From Tissierella creatinini (lineage in GTDB: Bacteria > Bacillota > Clostridia > Tissierellales > Tissierellaceae), in NCBI GenBank assembly GCA_005046945.1, contig SUSS01000002.1, forward strand, positions 62,001 through 126,000: DNA of 64,000 nt, written 5' to 3'. The notes beneath the pieces are model-generated. The model searched no databases and was not told where the DNA came from. It saw only the letters and a list, made by a program, of their open reading frames with translations. The translations under genes were made by a program, and so were the position numbers. Of the stretch, positions 18,886 through 28,375 are shown one piece after another; position 1 is the first letter of the stretch, and each line of letters begins with the position of its first letter.

Positions 18886-20232
18886 ATGAGTGGCGTAGTA
18901 GGTATTTACAGCAAGGAAAGAAGCAATGTTTCTCAGATTCTATACTATGGACTATATGCTATTCAGCATAGGGGTCAAATCAGTACTGGTATAGCAGTAA
19001 ATAATTATGGCTTTATCGATTACCATAAGGATTTAGGTTTAGTGAATGAGGTTTTCTCAAAAGATATAATTGAAAGGCTTAGAGGTAATATCGGAATAGG
19101 CCATATAAGATATGCATACGCAGGAGAGGCACAGAATCTAGCTAATACTCAGCCCTTTGTTGTGGGATATAAAAAGGGAGCCTTGGCTGTAGCACATGAT
19201 GGCAGCATAGTAAACTTCAAAAAGTTAAGACGTGAGATGGAGGATAATGGAGCTATTTTTCAAACTGAGATAGATACTGAAGTAATCGCAAGTCTAATTG
19301 CCAAATTCCATAAGGAAGACGTTGAAGATGCTATCATTAAGGCCCTTGAAACCATTAAAGGTTCCTATGGTATGGTTGTAATGACTAATGATAGATTAGT
19401 TGGAGCAAGAGATCCATATGGAATTAAACCTTTGGCCATTGGGAAACTTGGTGATGACTTTATTATTGCCTCTGAAAGCTGTGCATTTGACACAATCGGA
19501 GCTGAGTTTGTAAGGGATGTTGAGCCGGGTGAAGTTGTGGTAATGGATGCTAACGGGCTTAGAACGGTTTCCAAAAGACCTTTGAAAAGAAATTTGTCTT
19601 TATTTGAGCTTATTTACTTTGCAAGACCCGACAGCAGAATAGATGGTAAGAGCGTATATATCAGCCGTCTTGAAGCAGGAAAAGAGCTAGCTAAGATGCA
19701 CCCTGTAGATGCTGATGTAGTAATAGGCGCACCTGATTCAGGCACTGTAGCTGCAATCGGCTATGCAGCAGGCTCGGGAATACCTTATGCAGAAGGGCTT
19801 ATAAAGAATAGATATGTAGGTAGAACTTTTATTCAACCTACTCAGGAATTGCGTGAGCAGGGGGTAAGAATCAAGCTTAATCCCCTTAAGGAGAATATTC
19901 AAGGTAAGAGAGTAATTCTTGTAGACGACTCCATTGTACGTGGAACCACCATGAAACAAACAGTAAATATGATAAGAAGTGCCGGTGCGAAGGAGATTCA
20001 TATAAGAATAGCATCACCACCGGTCTTATATCCATGCTACTTTGGAATGGATACACCAAGCAAGGAAAACCTCATAGCTGCTAATATGTCTAAAGAAGAA
20101 ATCAGACAAATGCTAGAAGTGGAATCCTTAGAGTATATAACCCTAGAAGGCTTGTTAAAAGCTGTAGGTGGAGATGACGGATATTATACAGGCTGCTTTA
20201 CAGGAGAATATCCTGTTATGCCGGAAGAATAA
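18886..20232 (+). CDS. purF: Amidophosphoribosyltransferase-like protein, catalytic Cys absent
   Basis: 448 residues; TAAGGAGG precedes the only plausible ATG. The C-terminal phosphoribosyltransferase domain is intact (VDDSIVRGTT at 346-355). The N-terminal glutaminase domain is recognisable (GVVGIYS, AIQHRG) but the protein begins Met-Ser where PurF has the processed nucleophile Cys1. Other glutamine-site motifs are changed as well: RYAYAG instead of RYSTTG, NTQPF instead of NAQPF, HDGS instead of HNGN. The iron-sulfur ligand Cys in the CxFE-IYFARP region is Ser, and the C-terminal pair appears as YYTGC. It may use free ammonia, or may do something else. Confidence 0.85.
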   Translation: MSGVVGIYSKERSNVSQILYYGLYAIQHRGQISTGIAVNNYGFIDYHKDLGLVNEVFSKDIIERLRGNIGIGHIRYAYAGEAQNLANTQPFVVGYKKGALAVAHDGSIVNFKKLRREMEDNGAIFQTEIDTEVIASLIAKFHKEDVEDAIIKALETIKGSYGMVVMTNDRLVGARDPYGIKPLAIGKLGDDFIIASESCAFDTIGAEFVRDVEPGEVVVMDANGLRTVSKRPLKRNLSLFELIYFARPDSRIDGKSVYISRLEAGKELAKMHPVDADVVIGAPDSGTVAAIGYAAGSGIPYAEGLIKNRYVGRTFIQPTQELREQGVRIKLNPLKENIQGKRVILVDDSIVRGTTMKQTVNMIRSAGAKEIHIRIASPPVLYPCYFGMDTPSKENLIAANMSKEEIRQMLEVESLEYITLEGLLKAVGGDDGYYTGCFTGEYPVMPEE

Positions 20233-20237
20233 TTATC

Positions 20238-20360
20238 AGTGAACAACGAATAAGGAACAGTGAACAACGGAAAGATAGTGAAGAGTGAAGAGGAGACGCT
20301 GGTACATAGGGGTCTTCTCTTTTTCGTTGTTCACTGTTATCTGTTCACTGTTCACTGTCG
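20238..20360. repeat. Inverted GAACAACG-type repeats flanking a terminator hairpin
   Basis: The left part has two CAGTGAACAACG-like units and the right part has their reverse complements (CGTTGTTCACTGTT...TTCACTG). Between them AGAGGAGAC and GTCTTCTCT form a hairpin followed by TTTTTC, a probable terminator for purF. The block is related to that at 13217-13345. Confidence 0.7.
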
Positions 20361-20394
20361 CATATTACATTCTGATTACAAAATCCCTAATCGA

Positions 20395-20424
20395 TTGACA
20401 TTATATTTGGCATAATGATATAAA
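20395..20424 (+). promoter_or_regulatory. Sigma-A-type promoter of the amidase gene
   Basis: TTGACA at 20395-20400 and TATAAA at 20419-20424 are separated by 18 bases, about 50 bases upstream of the amidase start. Confidence 0.6.
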
Positions 20425-20472
20425 TAACTTAAGATGATTACTTGTGAGGAGGCAAAAAAGGAGGTTTTAAGA

Positions 20473-22644
20473 ATGAAGCGATGGTTTATCCTAATATCGC
20501 TGTTGATTTCGATTTTGTTATTCAGCTCTATGACATATGCTGCTAATAATATAATCCATGTAAGTATGAATGGTAGCAATGTTAAAGTCAAGGAAGTTCC
20601 GGTTTTAATGAATGGACAAGCAATTATATCAGAGGTCCCTTCCTTTGTATATGTTGACAGGACATTAGTACCTATTAGGTTCGTTGCAGAGGGTTTCGGA
20701 GCTGAAGTTAAATGGGACCAAGCAACAAAAACCGCCACGGTTCTCCATGACAACAAGGTGGTAAAGCTTACTATAGACAGCAATAAGGTAGTCGTAAACA
20801 ACTCGAAAAAGGTATTGGACAACAACTCAATTCCAAAATTAGTTACTTTCTCAAACAAGGATTCTAGAACTATGGTACCTGTAAGATTTATATCTGAAGT
20901 ATTGGGATATGATGTTAGCTGGGATGATATAAATCAGATAGCATATATCAATTCCAATTCCACAGGTAAGGATATTGAGGTTATTGATTTAAATCCTGAA
21001 GTAAATGAGCCCAAGGAAACGGAGAAACCGGAAGTACCAATTAAACCGGAGAAACCTAAAGTTGAAGAACCAACACTTCCAGCGGCTGGAGCTAGCATAA
21101 CAGGTATCAACGTTTTAAAAGGAAGTACATCCAATAATACAGTTGAGATTAAGAGCAATCAACCTATATCATATGATGCCTTGTTTTTACCTGATTCCAA
21201 TAAGTTGGTTATAGATATTGAAGATGCAGTATTGAATATTTCCGGGAAAGCAGGACAAGTTGGAGAAATCTTAGTAAATGACCAGGATTTTAACAGAGTT
21301 ACTTATTCACAATATGATACATCCCCATATGTGACTAGAATTGTAGTTGAGCTTAAAGGAAGATTGGATTATGAATTCTATACTACTGAAGATGGAAAAA
21401 CTACAACCCTGGCTATTAACGATAATGAATTCAATGGAATAGAAGTTGACATGGTTGATGGAAAGGAAGCCCTGGTAATCGATGGAGTAGGACAAGTTAA
21501 ATACAATGTTATGAAGCTTAAATCACCTGAGAGAATAGTTGTGGATTTAATGGACACCAATCTTGGTAACAAGACTACAAGCTATGATATTAAAACTGGC
21601 TTTATTAAGGGAGTAAGGGTATCCCAATTTGGAGGAGACAATAACTACAAACCAGGGGATAGAATAGTAAGAATAGTAATGGACATTGTTGATGGGGTGG
21701 AAAGCCCAGAGATAAAAGTAGAAGCAGATGGTGACAGACTAGTAATTTATCCGGAAAAGAGCATCTGGGAATTCATAAACTACGATAATTCACAGAGTAT
21801 AAGGCAGCTTACTATTAATAATAACAATAGAACAATATATGATGTATCTTATAATTCTGATGACAAAACCATGAAAATAGTGATTCCAAAGGAAGATACA
21901 CAGTTAAGAGAAGGATATTCACCTATTAAAGATGGATTTATGGAAGATATCAAGATTGCTGAAACAAATGATGATGTAATCATATCTATAAAATTTAGAA
22001 AAGCTATAGTATATGGAGTCCTTTCAGATAGTAAGGCGGAAGAAATAGTCCTATCCCTTCAGAAGGATCCAAATGCTATTAACGATTATACAATAGTACT
22101 TGACCCAGGTCACGGAGGAAAGGATCCGGGGGCCATATCCCCTAATGGAACTAAGGAAAAAGATGTAAATCTGATTATCGGTTTAAAGACTAGGGATAAG
22201 CTGGAAGCCCTTAAATATGATGTAATAATGACTAGGACTAATGATACCTTTATTGACCTTTATGAAAGAGCAAGGATAGCTAATCAAAATAATGCAGATA
22301 TTTTCATAAGCATTCACCATAATTCTGCATTAAATAATGGGGTCAGGGGTCTTGAAATCCTATATTGCCCTAGAGGACAAGGAACTGCAAAGGTAGACGA
22401 CCAATACCCATTGGCAGAATCTATATCCAAGGGCATCATTGAGACTACTAAGGGCAATGACAGAGGAATTAAACAACGTTCTGATCTTGTAGTTATAAGG
22501 AATACCAATATGTCAGCAGTCTTAATAGAGGTAGGCTATCTTTCCAATGCTTCTGATGAAGCTAATATTGTAAGTGATGCATACCAAAATAAAGTCGTAG
22601 AAGGTATTATTTTAGGTATTCAAAATTACTTTGATATGTATTAA
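20473..22644 (+). CDS. Secreted N-acetylmuramoyl-L-alanine amidase with CuAO-N and AMIN-like domains
   Basis: 723 residues from the ATG at 20473 (AAAAGGAGG upstream). A signal peptide ends near residue 24 (SSMTYA). Next comes a copper-amine-oxidase-N-like domain of two units, each with a (T/M)VP(I/V)RF motif. A Pro/Glu-rich linker follows at about 165-200, then AMIN-like beta repeats, and a C-terminal Amidase_3 catalytic domain. The catalytic domain starts TIVLDPGHGGKDPGA and contains SIHHNS and the catalytic Glu in VLIEVGYLSN. It cleaves the amide bond between MurNAc and the stem peptide in cell separation, sporulation or germination. The gene next to it is gerM. Confidence 0.92.
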   Translation: MKRWFILISLLISILLFSSMTYAANNIIHVSMNGSNVKVKEVPVLMNGQAIISEVPSFVYVDRTLVPIRFVAEGFGAEVKWDQATKTATVLHDNKVVKLTIDSNKVVVNNSKKVLDNNSIPKLVTFSNKDSRTMVPVRFISEVLGYDVSWDDINQIAYINSNSTGKDIEVIDLNPEVNEPKETEKPEVPIKPEKPKVEEPTLPAAGASITGINVLKGSTSNNTVEIKSNQPISYDALFLPDSNKLVIDIEDAVLNISGKAGQVGEILVNDQDFNRVTYSQYDTSPYVTRIVVELKGRLDYEFYTTEDGKTTTLAINDNEFNGIEVDMVDGKEALVIDGVGQVKYNVMKLKSPERIVVDLMDTNLGNKTTSYDIKTGFIKGVRVSQFGGDNNYKPGDRIVRIVMDIVDGVESPEIKVEADGDRLVIYPEKSIWEFINYDNSQSIRQLTINNNNRTIYDVSYNSDDKTMKIVIPKEDTQLREGYSPIKDGFMEDIKIAETNDDVIISIKFRKAIVYGVLSDSKAEEIVLSLQKDPNAINDYTIVLDPGHGGKDPGAISPNGTKEKDVNLIIGLKTRDKLEALKYDVIMTRTNDTFIDLYERARIANQNNADIFISIHHNSALNNGVRGLEILYCPRGQGTAKVDDQYPLAESISKGIIETTKGNDRGIKQRSDLVVIRNTNMSAVLIEVGYLSNASDEANIVSDAYQNKVVEGIILGIQNYFDMY

Positions 22645-22648
22645 GATC

Positions 22649-22673
22649 TAGGGAAGGGAGACCTTCCCTATTT
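22649..22673 (+). terminator. Hairpin after the amidase gene
   Basis: TAGGGAAGG pairs with CCTTCCCTA around a short loop and is followed by TTTG. The T-tract is short, so termination may be partial. Confidence 0.6.
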
Positions 22674-22739
22674 GCATGAATATATAGTCTAATCAAGTCT
22701 CCCATATAATATACTATTAGTATTAAAGGGGGGCTTGTT

Positions 22740-23735
22740 ATGATTAATAGGAGAATAATGATCTTTGGTCTAATAGGATTAATGGTTTTATCTTTGTTTA
22801 CTTTAGGCAAAAATCTTGTAACTAAGGATATAAGTGAGATTCCAGAGGAGATGGAGATAGTAAGCTCTAATGAAACCGATGAAATTCAGCCTGAGATTGT
22901 TGAAGAAGATGGAATGAGAAAAACAGTCATGTACTTTGAAGATGACGATGGATATTTAGTTCCTGTTATGAGAAGGATTCCTTGGGAGGAAGGCATTGCA
23001 AAAGTTGCCATAAATAATATGGTTGACACTCCTGAATTAAGGGAAGCCTTAAATGCTACAAGTCTTTCACCAATAATTCCAGCAGGCACCAAAATAAATG
23101 GCATCACTATTGACGATTCCGGTGTTTGTAAGGTGGACTTCTCTTCTGAGATTCAAAATAAGGAAAGCAAGGAAGATGAGGAGAATTTAATAAAGGGCGT
23201 TGTTTATACTCTTACAGAGTTTTCAAACGTAAAATCAGTAAAGATATTGGTTAATGGCAGTGAAATGGATACGCTTAAAAATGGAACTTCTATTGCAGGA
23301 ACTTTGACTCGGGAAAATATAAATCTATTAGGAAAAATCGAGGACGGAAGGTCCAAGGTCCTAGTGTATTTTAAGGGCAGTGCAGATGATAATTTTGAAT
23401 ACTTTGTACCCGTAACTATACCTACAATGGCACCTTTGGCTAATGTATATACAGCATTGGATATTTTGTTTGAAGGACCTCCTGCTGACTCAGGGCTAGC
23501 ATCTGATATACCGAGAGATGTAGATTTCCAAGGTGTTGAAATCAAGGAGGGAATAGCCTATGTAGATATCAACTTAGGTGGTGAAAGCCTTCTTACAAAG
23601 GAAACTACCATCAACGATGTTATTAAGAATATAGGCCTTACACTTGGCCAGTTTGAAGAAATTAATTCAGTAGAGGTATTGGTAGATGGGGAGATAATCA
23701 ATTCAACTATACCTGTATTTGCAAATGAATACTAG
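22740..23735 (+). CDS. gerM: GerM-like protein with two GerMN domains
   Basis: 331 residues with an N-terminal membrane anchor (about 5-22) and two GerMN repeats at about 75-165 and 205-320. Each has the VAINNMV.../LYTALDILFEGP helix and the GVCKVDFSSEI/GIAYVDINLGG strand. GerM is needed for sporulation and germination in Bacillus. The downstream rph-rdgB-phosphodiesterase order is the same as gerM-rph-ysnA-ysnB of B. subtilis, which supports the assignment, although a cupin gene is inserted here. A GGGGGG site precedes the ATG. Confidence 0.9.
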   Translation: MINRRIMIFGLIGLMVLSLFTLGKNLVTKDISEIPEEMEIVSSNETDEIQPEIVEEDGMRKTVMYFEDDDGYLVPVMRRIPWEEGIAKVAINNMVDTPELREALNATSLSPIIPAGTKINGITIDDSGVCKVDFSSEIQNKESKEDEENLIKGVVYTLTEFSNVKSVKILVNGSEMDTLKNGTSIAGTLTRENINLLGKIEDGRSKVLVYFKGSADDNFEYFVPVTIPTMAPLANVYTALDILFEGPPADSGLASDIPRDVDFQGVEIKEGIAYVDINLGGESLLTKETTINDVIKNIGLTLGQFEEINSVEVLVDGEIINSTIPVFANEY

Positions 23736-23812
23736 AAGGACGGTTCACATCATTCTAATCTATAGCATATTATGGTAGTACACAATATGTATTTTAGAAA
23801 GGAAGAGATTTT

Positions 23813-24346
23813 ATGGGTAGACGCAGAAGAATGCCATGTCCAGAACTAGGATCGGAAACGGGGCCATGTCCTAGAAAACCAGATGATAACTATGATGAAT
23901 ATTATTGTCCTTGTCTTGATTTAAGGGATTATGGACCAAATCCATTTGTAATTAATATAAATGAAGCAACTAAACAAAATATGAATTATAGATTAGCTTT
24001 ATGGACAGGAACCTACCTTCAATTGACTTTGATGAGCTTGAATCCTAAGGAGGATATTGGACTAGAGATGCATGATGATGTTGATCAATTCCTTCGGGTT
24101 GAAGAAGGTTGTGGACTTGTACTGATGGGTAATAGACCGAACAATCTATACTTCCAGGAAAGGGTTTTTGATGATTCCATAATAATAATCCCTGCAGGTA
24201 CTTGGCATAATGTTATAAATACAGGTTGTACACCAATGAAGCTATATTCCCTTTATGCACCACCTAACCATCCATGGGGTACAGTCCAGAGAACTAAAGA
24301 GGATGCCGAAGAAGATGAATATGAATATCATCTAAAACTAGATTAA
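23813..24346 (+). CDS. Cupin-domain protein with Cys-rich N-terminus
   Basis: 177 residues. A basic, Cys-containing N-terminus (MGRRRRMPCPE..., four Cys by residue 34) is followed by a single cupin barrel with DIGLEMHDDVDQFLRVEEGCG (motif 1) and DDSIIIIPAGTWHNVINTG (motif 2). His in motif 1 and His in motif 2 could bind a metal, but the second His of motif 1 is replaced, so metal use is uncertain. The tail is acidic. An AGGAAGAG site precedes the ATG. Its location between gerM and rph is unlike Bacillus. Function unknown. Confidence 0.85.
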   Translation: MGRRRRMPCPELGSETGPCPRKPDDNYDEYYCPCLDLRDYGPNPFVININEATKQNMNYRLALWTGTYLQLTLMSLNPKEDIGLEMHDDVDQFLRVEEGCGLVLMGNRPNNLYFQERVFDDSIIIIPAGTWHNVINTGCTPMKLYSLYAPPNHPWGTVQRTKEDAEEDEYEYHLKLD

Positions 24347-24361
24347 ATTTAGAGTTTTGAT

Positions 24362-24416
24362 AATGCTCCTATAATAGTAAACACTTAAATGTTTATTATT
24401 TTAGGAGCATTTTATC
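24362..24416 (+). terminator. Terminator after cupin gene
   Basis: A long hairpin whose outer stem is AATGCTCCT/AGGAGCATT and inner stem AATA...TATT ends in TTTTATC. It closes the gerM-cupin transcript. Confidence 0.8.
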
Positions 24417-24500
24417 ATGTTTTTGCAAAATGCCTGTAGAATTGTGAATTGAATTGAATATCAATGTCTGGTAAAATGGATGTAGATTGGAGAGGTTAAT

Positions 24501-25241
24501 ATGAGAATAAATGATAGGAAATTTAACGAATTACGACCTGTTAAGGTAACTAGAGAATATTTAATGCATCCATATGGATCCGTACTAATAGAGATGGGAA
24601 ATACAAAGGTAATTTGTACAGCTATGGTTGAAGAAAAGGTCCCGCCATTTTTAAAGGGCACTGGTTCAGGCTGGGTCACTGCTGAATACTCTATGCTGCC
24701 TGGGTCTACACAGACTAGAAAGGTAAGGGACTCCTCTAAGGGAAGAATCGATGGCAGGAGTCAAGAGATTCAAAGACTTATAGGAAGAGCCTTAAGAAGT
24801 GTCGTGGATGTAAAAAAGTTAGGGGAAAGAACGATTTGGATCGACTGCGATGTTATTCAGGCTGATGGAGGTACTAGGACTGCATCTATTACAGGAGGCT
24901 TTATAGCCCTGGCTGATGCTGTTTATAAGCTATATAAGAATAAACAAATATCAGAGATTCCTATATCAACCTACATTTCTGCTATTAGTGTGGGAATTGG
25001 TTGTGATGGACCGATTTTAGATTTATGCTATGAAGAGGACCATCTTGCTATGGTAGATATGAATGTTGTAATGACAGATAGGGGTGAATTCGTTGAGGTT
25101 CAGGGAACCGGGGAAAATGATACTTACTCCAGATCAGACCTTGATGTATTGTTGGATTTAGCTCAGAAGGGAATTCGAGAACTTATTGGGATTCAGAAGG
25201 AGTCCTTAGGAGAAATAGGACAATTAATAGGAGTTAAGTAA
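24501..25241 (+). CDS. rph: Ribonuclease PH
   Basis: 246-residue phosphorolytic 3'-5' exoribonuclease that trims tRNA 3' ends. Hallmarks are RPVKVTREY near the start, [14 protein letters not shown], the Arg-rich [24 protein letters not shown] and [25 protein letters not shown] precedes the ATG. rdgB starts one base after the stop. Confidence 0.96.
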   Translation: MRINDRKFNELRPVKVTREYLMHPYGSVLIEMGNTKVICTAMVEEKVPPFLKGTGSGWVTAEYSMLPGSTQTRKVRDSSKGRIDGRSQEIQRLIGRALRSVVDVKKLGERTIWIDCDVIQADGGTRTASITGGFIALADAVYKLYKNKQISEIPISTYISAISVGIGCDGPILDLCYEEDHLAMVDMNVVMTDRGEFVEVQGTGENDTYSRSDLDVLLDLAQKGIRELIGIQKESLGEIGQLIGVK

Positions 25242-25242
25242 T

Positions 25243-25845
25243 ATGAATAAGAGAAAGCTTGTATTGTCAACTGAAAATAAGCATAAGGTAGATGAGATTA
25301 AGGCTATATTAAGGGATATAGATATAGAAGTGGTCTCTAGGGGAGAGTTGGATATTGAAGATTTTCATGTAGTTGAAGACGGAGAAACCCTAGAGGAAAA
25401 TAGCATTAAGAAGGCAAGGGAATTAGCTGAAAGATGTGATTATATGGTTATAGCCGATGATACCGGCCTATTTGTAAATGCTCTAAATGGACAGCCGGGT
25501 ATCTATTCTTCTAGATATGCTGGAGAAGATGGCAATGACTATAACAATTGCACAAAGCTATTAAAGAATTTGGAAGACCAAAAGGACAGAAGTGCTTATT
25601 TTAAAACCGTAATTGCCCTAATTACTGAGAATAAGAAGATTTATACCCTTGAAGGAATCTGTAAGGGCAGTATTGAAACTGAGAGAAAAGGTAGTGGAGG
25701 CTTTGGCTATGACCCAGTCTTTAAGCCTGAAGGTTATGACCATACCTTTGCAGAACTGGGGGAGTCGGTGAAGAACAAGATAAGCCATAGGGCAAAGGCA
25801 TTGATAGAATTAAAAGAGAGCCTTAAGAGCATTTTGGAGGACTAG
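25243..25845 (+). CDS. rdgB: XTP/dITP diphosphatase (RdgB/HAM1 family)
   Basis: 200-residue enzyme that removes deaminated purine nucleotides (XTP, dITP, ITP). Family motifs are STENKHKVDEIK at the N-terminus, EENSIKKAREL, ADDTGLFVNALNGQPGIYSSRYAG, GSGGFGYDPVF and SHRAKA. It is translationally coupled to rph and to the phosphodiesterase gene, which starts at the next base after its stop. Confidence 0.95.
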   Translation: MNKRKLVLSTENKHKVDEIKAILRDIDIEVVSRGELDIEDFHVVEDGETLEENSIKKARELAERCDYMVIADDTGLFVNALNGQPGIYSSRYAGEDGNDYNNCTKLLKNLEDQKDRSAYFKTVIALITENKKIYTLEGICKGSIETERKGSGGFGYDPVFKPEGYDHTFAELGESVKNKISHRAKALIELKESLKSILED

Positions 25846-26319
25846 ATGAGAGTAATAGTTGTAAGCGATACTCATCGATCAATTAGTAATTTCCTTGAGA
25901 AGGTAAAAACAATGGATAAGCCGGACTTAATACTCCATCTTGGAGACTATACGAATGATGGGGATAGAATTGAAGAAGACCTTGGCATCAATGTGATTAA
26001 GGTCAAGGGAAATGGAGATTTTGCTTCTATTTATAATGAAGATGAAATTTTAGAAATAAGAGGTAAGAGAGTATTTCTAACCCATGGCCATAATTATGGT
26101 GTTTATTATAGCAATGATAGGCTTTATTATAAGGGATTAGAGGTGGAAGCGGATATTGTCCTCTATGGCCACACCCATATTCCAGAAATAATCCAAGAGG
26201 AGAATATGATTATAATGAATCCTGGTAGCCCAACTAGGCCTAGAGGAAGGGATATGAAACCTACATTTGGCTTACTAGAAATTACTGATAAGATTGTGGC
26301 ATCTATTGTAGAAATATAA
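25846..26319 (+). CDS. YfcE/MJ0936-type metallophosphodiesterase
   Basis: 157 residues. The calcineurin-like metal ligands are seen in VVSDTHR, HLGDYTND, KGNGDF (GN[HG]D equivalent), LTHGHNYG and LYGHTHIP. Small phosphodiesterases of this type hydrolyse artificial phosphodiesters; the natural substrate is unknown. It is the equivalent of B. subtilis ysnB in the rph-ysnA-ysnB order. Its stop codon lies inside the ATATAACGAG edge of a dispersed repeat, so the last residues could have been set by that insertion. Confidence 0.9.
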   Translation: MRVIVVSDTHRSISNFLEKVKTMDKPDLILHLGDYTNDGDRIEEDLGINVIKVKGNGDFASIYNEDEILEIRGKRVFLTHGHNYGVYYSNDRLYYKGLEVEADIVLYGHTHIPEIIQEENMIIMNPGSPTRPRGRDMKPTFGLLEITDKIVASIVEI

Positions 26320-26450
26320 CGAGATGAAGATATCCCCCGCTTCTGTAAGTGGCCGGGTTCCTTGTTCTACAACAGGTGGGTTTCATAATAACTCACCTCG
26401 TTGCAGCGTTGTGTAGAAACTGCAAGCAGTTTCATCGATGCTTAAAAATA
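26315..26450 (+). repeat. Dispersed modular hairpin repeat, copy 1
   Basis: It begins ATATAACGAGATGAAGATAT, followed by a C-run. Inner palindromes include GAAACTGCAAGCAGTTTC, and the copy ends CATCGATGCTTAAA. It overlaps the stop codon of the upstream gene. Seven related copies occur in this window. Confidence 0.8.
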
Positions 26451-26453
26451 ACT

Positions 26454-26490
26454 GAGGGCTTCTCAATTTGAGTAAGCCCTTTATATATAT
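26454..26490. terminator. Convergent terminator between phosphodiesterase and FMN reductase genes
   Basis: GAGGGCTT pairs with AAGCCCT(C-like) around a CTCAATTTGAG inner stem and is followed by TTTATATA. It lies between convergent genes. Confidence 0.65.
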
Positions 26491-26492
26491 AT

Positions 26493-27056
26493 TTAAATAT
26501 TTTCACGAACTGATTTTAAAGCCTTAGACCATGGTATCAATTGGTTTAATTGATCATTTACACTTTCAGCCTTACTGTCTGCAGGTATAAATTTGTTGTT
26601 TTCATCGAAATCTGTGAATACATTGAACATCACCTGTTGTCTAACATCAGCCATTTGCAACTCACCTGCAATTAGTCTTAATGTATTTACTGCTCTAACT
26701 CCGTTTGAGCTGCCATAGCTTACAAATGCAACTGCCTTGTTGTTCCATTCTAAATATAGGTAATCTAAGGCGTTTTTCAACACAGCCGGTACACTATGAT
26801 TATATTCGGCAGTAACAATTACAAAGCCATCATATTGAGCTATTTTTTCTGCCCACTTTTGCGTATGCTCATTTTTATAATCATGATATCCTGCCGGAAG
26901 AGGTTCGTCATATAGTGGTAGATTTACATCTGCTAAATCTATTATTTCAAATTCTGCATCAGGTCTTGACTTAGCTATGTCATAATACCACTTTGCAACT
27001 TGATCTGATTTTCTGCCTGGTCTTGTACTTCCAACTATTATACCTATCTTTAACAT
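26493..27056 (-). CDS. NADPH-dependent FMN reductase family protein
   Basis: 187-residue flavodoxin-like flavoprotein. The FMN-phosphate loop GSTRPGRKS is at 9-17, with LPLYDEPLP, the VTAEYNHSVPAVLKNALDYL core and the FVSYGSSNG segment. Such proteins reduce FMN, quinones or azo dyes with NAD(P)H. An AGGAGG site precedes the ATG. It is transcribed convergently to the phosphodiesterase gene and divergently from dinB. Confidence 0.92.
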   Translation of the reverse strand: MLKIGIIVGSTRPGRKSDQVAKWYYDIAKSRPDAEFEIIDLADVNLPLYDEPLPAGYHDYKNEHTQKWAEKIAQYDGFVIVTAEYNHSVPAVLKNALDYLYLEWNNKAVAFVSYGSSNGVRAVNTLRLIAGELQMADVRQQVMFNVFTDFDENNKFIPADSKAESVNDQLNQLIPWSKALKSVRENI

Positions 27057-27243
27057 TTAAATTCCTCCTGTAACTTTATTTTAGTGGTTATCATAATTTA
27101 TCGACTTACTTAATATTAGTTTATTATATTGTTATTATACCCAGGGTTTTTTCTTTAAACCAAAAATTTAAAAATAATTTTTAATATGTTATAATTATGT
27201 ATAGATTCATTCACTGTATTGGAGTGAAACAAGGAGAGTATTT

Positions 27244-28293
27244 ATGGATAAGTTTGAATTTATGCATATAGATATGGATGCATTCTTTGCCGCTGTAGAA
27301 GAAAAGGATAATCCTGCTCTTAAAGGTTATCCGCTTATAGTGGGTGGAAAGAGCAGACATGGAATTGTTACTACATGCAATTATGAAGCTAGAAAATATG
27401 GTATTCATTCTGCTATGCCTATATTTATGGCAAGGAAAAGATGCCCAAAGGGAATTTTTATACAAGCTAGAATGTGGAGATACAAGGAGATTTCCGATGA
27501 GATTATGGAGATATTGTATTCTATTACAGATATGATAGAGCAATTATCCATAGATGAGGCATTTCTAGATATTTCTGAAGTTGATATGAATCCTTTAGAC
27601 CTAGGCCTATATATTAAGGGAAGGGTAAAAGAAGAAACTGGACTGACAGTTTCTGTAGGGATTTCCTATAACAAATTCTTAGCCAAGCTTGCAACTGATT
27701 GGAATAAGCCTGATGGAATTAAGATAATTACCAGGGATATGATTCCAGGTATTTTGTTGCCTCTTTCTGTAAAGAAGGTTTATGGAATCGGAGCTAAATC
27801 ATCCAAGAAACTAAATGACATTGGCATATGTACAGTAGAAGATCTGATGAGGTTGTCCGAGGACTTTTTAATAGGAATGTTTGGTAAGGCGGGAAGTGAA
27901 ATCTATGATAGGATTAGGGGTATAGATAATAGAAAAATCGAAATATCTAGGGAAAGAAAGTCCATAGGCTCAGAAACTACCTTTGAGGATTATATAACCG
28001 ATAAGGCTATTTTAAAATCCTATTTGCTTGAATTTTCCAAAGAGATATCTGAAATACTACTAAATAAGAGTTTACAGGGAAGAACTATTACTATTAAGAC
28101 CAAGGATGAGGAATTTGTACAACATACCAGGAGTAAAACCCTTATAGGCCACATAAGCAGTTCAGAGGATATACATAAGGCAGCCTGTACTTTATTGGAT
28201 GATATCAAGCTGGATAGAAGACTTCGACTTATTGGGCTGACCGTATCAAACCTTACAAGCTTAGACATTGAACAACTGTCTTTTTTAGATTAA
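27244..28293 (+). CDS. dinB: DNA polymerase IV (Y-family)
   Basis: 349-residue translesion polymerase. Catalytic carboxylates lie in HIDMDAFFAAVE at the N-terminus and in SIDEAFLDIS at about 101-110. VSVGISYNKFLAKLATDWNKP, the helix-hairpin-helix and little-finger domain follow. The protein ends in EQLSFLD, a good beta-clamp binding motif, so it can be recruited to the replisome. AAGGAGAG precedes the ATG. Confidence 0.96.
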   Translation: MDKFEFMHIDMDAFFAAVEEKDNPALKGYPLIVGGKSRHGIVTTCNYEARKYGIHSAMPIFMARKRCPKGIFIQARMWRYKEISDEIMEILYSITDMIEQLSIDEAFLDISEVDMNPLDLGLYIKGRVKEETGLTVSVGISYNKFLAKLATDWNKPDGIKIITRDMIPGILLPLSVKKVYGIGAKSSKKLNDIGICTVEDLMRLSEDFLIGMFGKAGSEIYDRIRGIDNRKIEISRERKSIGSETTFEDYITDKAILKSYLLEFSKEISEILLNKSLQGRTITIKTKDEEFVQHTRSKTLIGHISSSEDIHKAACTLLDDIKLDRRLRLIGLTVSNLTSLDIEQLSFLD

Positions 28294-28375
28294 ACATAAG
28301 TTTGAATTTTACCACTCTTGTGTTAAAATTCTGTGAAAAAAGATTAAAATTTGATAAAAAACTACAAAAATTATA

